Below are positions 54,301 through 63,300 of a stretch of DNA of 64,000 bases, piece after piece. The notes below the pieces were generated by a model, which was given only the letters and a program-made list of their open reading frames with translations, did no database searches and was not told where the DNA came from. The stretch comes from Pyxidicoccus parkwaysis (lineage in GTDB: Bacteria; Myxococcota; Myxococcia; Myxococcales; Myxococcaceae), in the NCBI RefSeq assembly GCF_017301735.1, contig NZ_CP071090.1, forward strand, positions 6,872,001 through 6,936,000, read 5' to 3'. Within the stretch, counting starts at the first letter, position 1, and each line of letters starts with the position of its first letter. The position numbers were made by a program, and so were the translations under genes.

Positions 54301-57300
54301 CCTTCGAGGAGCCGCGCACGCCCGAGGAGAAGGCCCTGGCCACCGTCTGGGCTGAGCTGCTGGGCGTGCCCCGCGTCGGGCTCCACGACAACTTCTTCGA
54401 GCTGGGTGGCGACTCCATCCTCTCCATCCAGCTCGTCTCCCGCGCGCGTCAGGCGGGATTGCACCTCGCTGCCAACCACATCTTCCAGCACCAGACGCTG
54501 GAGGCCCTGGCCCGCGTGGCGAAGCGCGAAGGCCACGTCCAGGCCGAGCAGGGCGCCGTGCGCGGCACCGTGCCGCTGACGCCCATCCAGCGCGCGTTCT
54601 TCGAGCAGCCGCCCGCGCTGCCGCACCACTACAACCAGGCCGTCGTCCTCGCCGCGCGCGGCGCGGTGGACGTGCCCGCGCTGGAGAAGGCGCTCCAGGC
54701 ACTGGTGGCCCATCACGATTCGCTGCGCCTGCGCTTCACTCGCGGCACCGACGGCGCGTGGCAGCAGGAGCTCGCCGGCACCGATGTCCCCGTGCGCCTC
54801 ACGCAGGTGGACCTCTCCTCCACTCCCGAGGCCGAGCAGACCCAGGCCATGGAGGCCGAGGCCACGCGCCTGCAAGGCAGCATGAGTCTGTCCGACGGGC
54901 TGCTGCTTCGCGCCGGCCTGTTCCAGTTTGGCGCGAATCGCACGCCTCGTTTGCTTCTCGCGGTGCATCATCTCGCGGTGGACGGAGTGTCGTGGCGCAC
55001 CCTGCTGGAGGACCTGGCCACGGCGTACGCACAGCTCCAGGCCGGCAAGCCGGTGGCGCTGCCTCCCAAGTCCACGTCCTTCAAGGCGTGGGCGGAGAAG
55101 CTGAATGTCTTCGCGCGCTCGGAGGAACTGGCGCGCGAGCTGCCCTACTGGGAGGAGCAGGGCCGTGCGCAGGTGCCCGCGCTGCCGGTGGACGTGGCTG
55201 GCGCGGCCAACACGCTCGCGTCCGCGCGCGTGGTGCAGGTGTCGCTGGACGCGGAGGAGACGCGCCTGCTGTTGCAGGAGACTCCGGCCGCCTGGCGCGC
55301 TCACATCAACGACGTGCTGCTGACGGCACTGGCCGACAGCCTCACGCAGTGGACGGGCCAGCCGAAGCTGCGCGTGGACTTGGAAGGCCACGGCCGCGAG
55401 GCCCTGTTCGACGACGTGGACCTGTCTCGCACCGTGGGCTGGTTCACCGCCACGTACCCGGTGGTGCTCGACGTGTCCGGTGCCTCCACGCTGGGAGACC
55501 GGCTGCGCGCCGTGCGCGACTCGCTGCGGAAGCTGCCCCGTCGCGGCATCGGCCATGGGCTGCTGCGCCACCTCGCGGGTGAGGCCCAGGCGAGGACGCT
55601 GAAGGAAGCGCCTCGCGCGCAGGTGCTGTTCAACTACCTGGGCCAGTTCGACCAGGTAGGCAGTGCGCAGGCCCAGGGCGCGCCCTTCGCTCCTACGCGT
55701 GAGCCCACGGGCGCGCTGTGGAGCACGCAGGGCGAGCGCGGCCACCTCATCGAGGTGAACGGCTTCGTCTTCGAGGGACGCCTTACCCTGGGCTGGACGT
55801 ACAGCGAGGCCGCGCACCACCCGGGCACCGTGCAGACGCTGGCCGAGCGCTGCCTCTCCGCGCTGCGCCAGCTCATCTCCACCCGCGCTTCTGAGGACGC
55901 GCGCCGCTACACGCCCTCCGACTTTCCGCTGGCGAAGCTCTCTCAGTCCACGTTGGACAAGGTGCTGCCCACGGGCGTCGAGGTGGAGGACCTCTACCCG
56001 CTGTCTCCGTTGCAGCAGGGCATGCTCTTCCACACCCTGGCGGAGCCCGCCTCCGGCGTCTACATCTCGCAGCTCGCTTGGACCTTCACTGGCGCGGTGG
56101 ACCTGGGCACCTTCCGTCGCGCGCTGAACGCCGTGGCGGAGCGTCACGCGACACTGCGCACCTCCTTCCTCTGGGACGGACTGGAGGAGCCGTTGCAAGT
56201 GGTGCACCCGGGCGCGGCCGTGCCCTGGGAGGAGCACGACTGGCGCGGCGTCCCCGAGGCCGAGCAGCAGGCCCGCTTCGACGCATTGCTGGCCGAGGAC
56301 GGCAAGCGCGGCTTCGACCCGCGCCACGCTCCGCTGACGCGCGTGACGGTGGTGCGCCTGGAGGAAGGCGCGCACCGTGTCCTCTGGACGCACCACCACC
56401 TGCTCATGGACGGCTGGAGTCTGGGCGCCGTCCTCCAGGAGCTCTTCGCCGCCTACGACGAGCTGCGCGCGGGCCGCACTCCCGCCAAGGGCACGCCGCT
56501 GCCCTTCCGCGACTACATCGCCTGGCTCCAGCGCCAGCCGATGGAGCGCACCGAGGCCTTCTGGCGCCAGTCGCTGCGAGGCTTCACCGCCCCCACGCCG
56601 CTGCCCGGCCTGCTGCCCGAGAAGCTCGGCGCCGCCCACGGACGCCACGAGCTGCGCGCGCCGCTGTCCGCAGAGCTGACCACGGCGCTCCAGGCCTTCG
56701 CGCGCCAGCACCAGCTCACGCCCAACGCGGTGGTGCAGGCGGCGTGGGCCCTCGCGCTGTCGCGTCACACCGGTGAGAGCGACGTCGTCTACGGCGCCAC
56801 CGGCTCCGGCCGCTCGGCGGAGCTGCCCGGCATCGACCGCGCGGTGGGCCTGTTCATCAACTCGCTGCCCGTGCGGGTGCGCGTGGATGAGGACACGCGC
56901 GTCCTCGAGTGGCTCAAGGGGCTGCACACGCAGCTCGCGGAGCAGCGCAACCACGAGCACTCCCCCTTGGTGCGCATCCAGGGCTGGAGCGCCGTGCCGC
57001 GTGGCACCCCGCTGTTCCAGTCGCTGTTCGTCTTCGAGAACTACCCCGTCGATGCCGCCGTGAAGTCGGCCCGCGCGGACCTGGGCTTGCGGGACGTCGT
57101 CGCGAGGGAACAGGCGGACCTGCCCCTGGTGGCCATCATCCTGCCGGGCACGCGGATGGAGCTGCGGCTCGCGTATGACGTGTCGCGCTTCGAGGCCCAC
57201 CGCCTGGAGCCGTTGCTGAAGCACTGGGCCGCCGTGCTGGAGGCGCTGGTGGCACGGCCCGACAGCCGCCTGGGCGACGTGTCCCTGCTGTCCGACGACG

Positions 57301-60300
57301 AGCGCCGTCAGGTCCTCGTGGACTGGAACGCCACCGCCTCCGAGTACCCGCGCGCCTCCACCCTGCCCGAGGTGTTCGCGCAGGTCGTGGCTCGCCACGC
57401 GGACAAGGTCGCCGTGGAATTCGGCGACGCGAAGCTCACCTACCGGCAGTTGGATGAGCGGGCGAACCAGCTCGCGCACCACCTGCGTGGGCTGGGTGTG
57501 TCCACCGACGTGCGCGTCGCCGTGTCGCTGGAGCGCTCGCTGGAGCTGATGGTCTCGCTCGTCGCCATCCTCAAGGCCGGCGGCGCCTACGTCCCGCTGG
57601 ACCCGTCGTATCCGCGCGAGCGCCTCGCCGCCATGGTGGAGGACGCGCGCCCGCGCGTGCTCGTCACCACGCGCGAGCTGCTGACGAAGCTGCCCGCCGA
57701 AGGCCTGTCCACCGTGGTGCTGGGCGAGGCGTCCCTGGAGGCGCAGCCCACGTCGGCGCTGCCCTCCACGGCCCAGCCCAACAGCCTCGCGTACATCGAC
57801 TTCACCTCCGGCTCCACGGGCCGGCCCAAGGGCGTCGGCGTTCCGCAGGCGGCCGTGCTGCGCACCGTGTTCGGCGTCGGCTACACGCACTTCGGCCCGG
57901 ACGAGACGTTCCTCCAGCTGGCCCCAGTCGCCTTCGACGCGTCCACCTTCGAAATCTGGGGCGCGCTGCTGCACGGCGCCCGCCTGGTGGTGATGCCGCC
58001 GCAGGCGCCCTCGCTGGAAGAACTGGCGCGGGTGGTCCGCGACGCCGGAGTGACGAAGCTGTGGCTGACCACGGGCCTGTTCGTCCAGGTGGTGGAGTCG
58101 CATCTCGAAGCGCTGCGTCCGGTGAAGCACGTGCTCTCCGGCGGCGACGTCCTGCCCGCCGCGAGCGTGCGCCGCGTCCTGGAGACGCTGCACATCCCCG
58201 TCAACAACTGCTACGGCCCGACGGAGACCACCGTCTTCGCGACCAGCGCCCGCTTCACGGACGCGGCCGGAGTGGGTGCCTCGCTGCCCATTGGCGGGCC
58301 CATCGGCAACACGCAGGTGTACGTGCTGGATGCCTCCGGCCGTCCGGTGCCTCCGGGCGTCGTGGGTGAGCTGTTCATCGGCGGCGACGGCGTGGCCCGT
58401 GGCTACGTGGAGCAGCCCGTGCTCACCGCCGAGCGCTTCGTCCCCGACGCCTTCTCCGGTGTCCCGGGCGCGCGCCTCTATCGCACGGGAGACCTCGCCC
58501 GCTGGCGTCACGACGGCATGCTGGACTTCGTGGGCCGCGCCGACGCACAGGTGAAGGTGCGCGGCTTCCGCATCGAGCTCGGCGAAGTCGAAGCCGCGCT
58601 GCGAGCCCATCCCGACGTGGCCCACGCCGTGGCCATCGCCCGTGAGGACGTGCCCGGCGACAAGCGCCTCGTGGCCTACGTCGTGCTCGCGCCTCACGCG
58701 GAGGCCTCGCGCCCGGACGCCGCGGAGCTGCGCGCGTTCCTCGTGAAGCGCCTGCCCGAGTACATGGTGCCCTCCGCCCTGGTGCGGCTGGACGCCCTGC
58801 CCCTCACCGCCAACGGCAAGGTGGACCGCAAGGCCCTGCCCGCGCCGGACGCGGACAGCCTGCGTGGCGAGGCCCCCTTCGTCGCGCCGCGCACGCCGTT
58901 CGAGGAGAAGGTCGCGGAGGCCTTCGCCCACGTGCTGAGCCTCCAGCGCGTGAGCGCCACCGACGACTTCTTCGTCCTGGGCGGCCACTCGCTGCTGGCC
59001 ACCCGTGTGGCTTCACACCTGCGCGCGTCGCTGGGCGTGGAGCTCCCGCTCCGCACGCTCTTCGAGTCGCCCACCGTCGCCGCGCTCGCGGCCAATCTCT
59101 CGAGGTTCCCCGCTGCCAGCGAGGAGCGGAGTGTCCCGGCCATCGTCCCCGTGCCGCGCACGGGCGCGCTGCCGCTGTCCTTCGCGCAGCAGCGCCTGTG
59201 GCTCATCGACCAGCTCGAGCCGGGAAGCTCCGCGTACAACATCCCGGCCTTCGTGCGCCTGGAGGGCACCGTCGACGAGGGCGCCCTGCGCCGCGCGCTG
59301 GACGCCCTGGCCCAGCGCCACGAGGCGCTGCGCACGCACTTCACCCAGGAGCAGGGCGAGCCTTTCCAGGTCATCCGCGCCGAGGCCGCGCTGCCGCTGG
59401 ACACGGTGGACCTCAGTGCACTGGAGCCCCAGGCCGCCCGGGCCGAGCTGGACCGTCACCTCCGCGAGGAGGTGCTGCGTCCCTTCACGCTCACCACGGG
59501 CCCGCTGGTGCGCGCGCGGCTGCTGAAGCTGAGCGCCACCGAGCACGTGCTCGCGCTCAACATGCACCACATCGTCTCGGACGGCTGGTCCCTGGGCGTG
59601 ATGGTGCGTGAGGTCGCCGCGCTCTACGAGGCCTTCGCGCAGGGCCAGCCGTCTCCCCTGCCGCCGCTGCCCGTGCAGTACGCGGACTACTCCGTCTGGC
59701 AGCGCAACTGGCTCCAGGGCGCGGTGCTGAACGCGCAGCTCGCATACTGGAAGCAGCAGCTCTCCGGCGCCTCCACACTGGAGCTGCCCACGGACAAGTC
59801 GCGTCCGCCCGTGCAGACGTTCCGCGGCGCGTATGTGCCCGTGGTGCTGTCGCGCGCCACGTCGGAGAAGCTCGACGCGCTCTGCCTGCGCGAGGGGCTC
59901 ACGCCCTTCATGCTGCTGATGGCGGCCTACCAGGTGCTGCTGTCCCGCCACTCGGGCCAGCAGGACATCTCCGTCGGCTCGCCCATCGCGGGCCGCCAGC
60001 GCGGAGAGCTGGAAGGCCTCATCGGCTTCTTCGTCAACACCCTGGTGCTCCGCGCCCAGGTGGACGGGCGGTCCTCGTTCCTCCAGCTGCTGCGGCAGGT
60101 GAAGGAGGCGGCCCTCGGCGCCTACGCGCACCAGGACGTGCCCTTCGAGCGGCTGGTGGAGGAGATCCAGCCCACGCGTGACTTGAGCCGCTCGCCGCTG
60201 TTCCAGGCGCTCTTCGCGCTGCAGAACGCGCCCATGCCGTCGCTCCAGGCGCAGGGCCTGGAGATGAAGCCGTTGGTGGTGGCGAACCCCACCATCAAGT

Positions 60301-63300
60301 TCGAGCTGGAGCTCAACCTCACGGAGTCCGTGGAGGGCTACCAGGGCACGCTCGGCTACAACACGGACCTCTTCGAGGCCGCCACCGCCGAGCGCCTGTC
60401 CGCGCGCTTCCAGGCGCTGGTGGAGGCGCTCGTCTCCAGGCCGGAGGCTTCACTCAGCTCGTTCTCCCTGATGTCCGAGGCGGAGCGCCAGCAGGTGCTG
60501 GTGGACTGGAATGCCACCGCCACCGAGTACCCGCGTGACTCGACGGTGGCGGAGGCCTTCGCGCAGGTCGTGGCCCGCCACGCGGACAGAATCGCCGTGG
60601 AGTTCGGCGACGCCACGCTCACCTACCGGCAGTTGGACGAGCGGGCCAACCAGCTCGCGTGGCACCTGCGCAGCCTGGGTGTGTCCACCGACTCGCGCGT
60701 CGCCATCGCCCTGGAGCGCTCGCTGGAGCTGATTGTCTCCCTCGTCGCCATCCTCAAGGCCGGCGGCGCGTACGTGCCGCTCGACTCGACCTACCCGCGT
60801 GAGCGCCTCGCGGCCATGGTGGAGGACGCGCGCCCCCGCGTGCTCATCACCACGCGCGAGCTGCTGGCGAAGTTCCCCGCCGAAGGCCTGTCCACCGTCG
60901 TGCTGAGTGAAGTCTCGCTGGAGGACCAGCCGAAGTCGGCGCCGCCTTCCGCCGCGCTGCCCCTCAGCCTCGCGTACATCGACTTCACCTCGGGCACCAC
61001 GGGCCGTCCAAAGGGCGTCGGCACTCCGCAGGCCGCCGTCCTCCGCACCCTCTTCGGTGTCGACTTCGTGGACCTGGGCCCCGATGAGACCTTCATGCTC
61101 ATCGCGCCGGTGTCCTTCGATGCCTCCACCCTGGAGCTGTGGGCACCGCTGCTCCATGGCGCGCGGCTGGTGGTCTTCCCGCCGAGCTCGCCCTCCGACT
61201 TGAAGGAACTGGAGCGGGTGGTCACCAAGCACGGCGTGAAGACGCTGCACCTCACCTCCGGCCTCTTCACGCAGGTGGTGGACAACAACCTCGCGGTCCT
61301 GCGCAACCTGAAGCACGTCCTCACCGGTGGCGACGTGGTGAGCCCGCCTCACGTGCGGCGCGTGATTGAGGAGCTGGGCATCACCGTCTCCGGCGGCTAC
61401 GGCCCCACGGAGACGACGCTCTTCGCCTCCACCCACCGCATGACGCGTGTCGAGCACATCGGCGTCACCGTGCCCATCGGCAAGCCCATCGGCAACACGC
61501 AGCTGTACGTGTTGGACGCCGCGGGTCATCCGCTGCCCGTCGGCATCGTGGGCGAGCTGTTCATCGGCGGCGACGGCGTGGCGCGCGGCTACGTGGAGCA
61601 GCCCGCGCTCACCGCCGAACGCTTCGTCCCCGACGCCTTCTCCGGCATCCCCGGAGCCCGCCTCTACCGCACCGGCGACCTGGTCCGGTGGCGGGGCGAC
61701 GGCGTGATGGAGTTCCTCGGCCGCGCCGACGCCCAGGTGAAGGTGCGCGGCTACCGCATCGAGCTGGCCGAAATCGAGGCCGCCCTGCTCGCCTTCCCCG
61801 GCGTGGGACACGCGGTGGCCGTCGTGCGCGAGGACGTGCCCGGCGACAAGCGCATCATCGGCTATTTCGCCGCGCCCGCGTCGCTGGACGTGTCCGCCCT
61901 GCGCGCGGCCGTCAAGCAGCGGCTGCCCGAGTACATGGTGCCCTCCGCGCTGGTGCGCCTGGACGTCCTGCCCCTCACGCCCGCCGGCAAGGTGAACCGC
62001 AAGGCCCTGCCCGCGCCGGACATGGCGAGCCAGTCCTCCTCCGAGGCCTATGTCGCCCCGCGCGGCCCCACCGAGGAACTGCTCGCGAGCCTCTTCTCCC
62101 AGGTGCTCGGCGTGTCTCGCGTGGGCTCCACCGACAGCTTCTTCGAGCTGGGTGGCCACTCGCTGCTCGCCACGCGCGCCATCTCGCGCATCCGCTCGGC
62201 GTTCAACGTGGACCTCGCGCTGCGAGACCTGTTCCAGGCGCCCACCGTCTCCGCGCTCGCCGAGCGCATCGACGCGGCGGTGCGCACCGGACAACTGGGC
62301 GTGCTCCCGCCCATCGAGCGCGTGCCGCGCACGCAGAAGCTGCCCCTCTCCTTCACCCAGCAGCGCCTGTGGTTCCTGGACCAGCTCGAGCCCGGCAGTC
62401 CGGCCTACAACATGCCCGTGGTCCTGACGCTCTCGGGCGAGCTGAACGTCGACGCCCTCCGCGAGAGTCTCTCCACGCTCGTGCGCCGGCACGAGGCCCT
62501 GCGCACCACCTTCCACGCGGGCGCGGAAGGCCCCGTCCAGCGCGTCTCCGAGCCCGCGCCGCTGGACCTGCCCGTCATCGACCTGAGCCACCTGTCGCCC
62601 GAGGAGCGCAAGGAGGAGGCCCGCCGCCGCGTCACCCAGGACGCGATGCGCCCGTTCGACCTCGCCGCCGGTCCCATCATCCGCGTCATGCTGCTGCGCC
62701 TGGACGCGCGCGAGCACGTGCTCCAGCTCAACATCCACCACATCGTCTCGGACGGCTGGTCCATGACGGTGCTGGTGCGTGAGCTCACCGCGCTCTACCC
62801 GGCCCTCGCCTCGGGCCAGCCGTCTCCGCTGCCCGAGCTGCCGCTCCAGTACCCCGACTACGCCGCCTGGCAGCGCAAGTGGCTGGACGACGCGGAGCTG
62901 GAGAAGCAGCTCGCGTGGTGGCGCAAGCAGCTCGACGGCGCGCCCCAGGATTTGGAGCTGCCCACGGACAGGCCGCGCACGCACCACCCCGCGCCGCCGG
63001 GCGCGCTCCTGAACATGCGGATTCCCAACGCGCTGGCCGAGGCCGTGGAGGCCCTCTGCACTCGCGAGGGCATCACGCCGTTCATGTTCTTCCTGGCCGC
63101 GTTCCAGGTGCTGCTGTCGCGCTACTCGGGACAGGACGACATCTCCGTCGGCTCGCCGGTGGCCGGCCGCAACCGCGCCGAGCTGGAGGGGCTGGTCGGC
63201 TTCTTCCTCAACACCCTCGTGATGCGCACCCGCCTGGACGGCGAGCCCACCGTGCGCGAGCTGCTGGGCCGCACGCGCGAGACGGCGCTCGGTGCCTACG

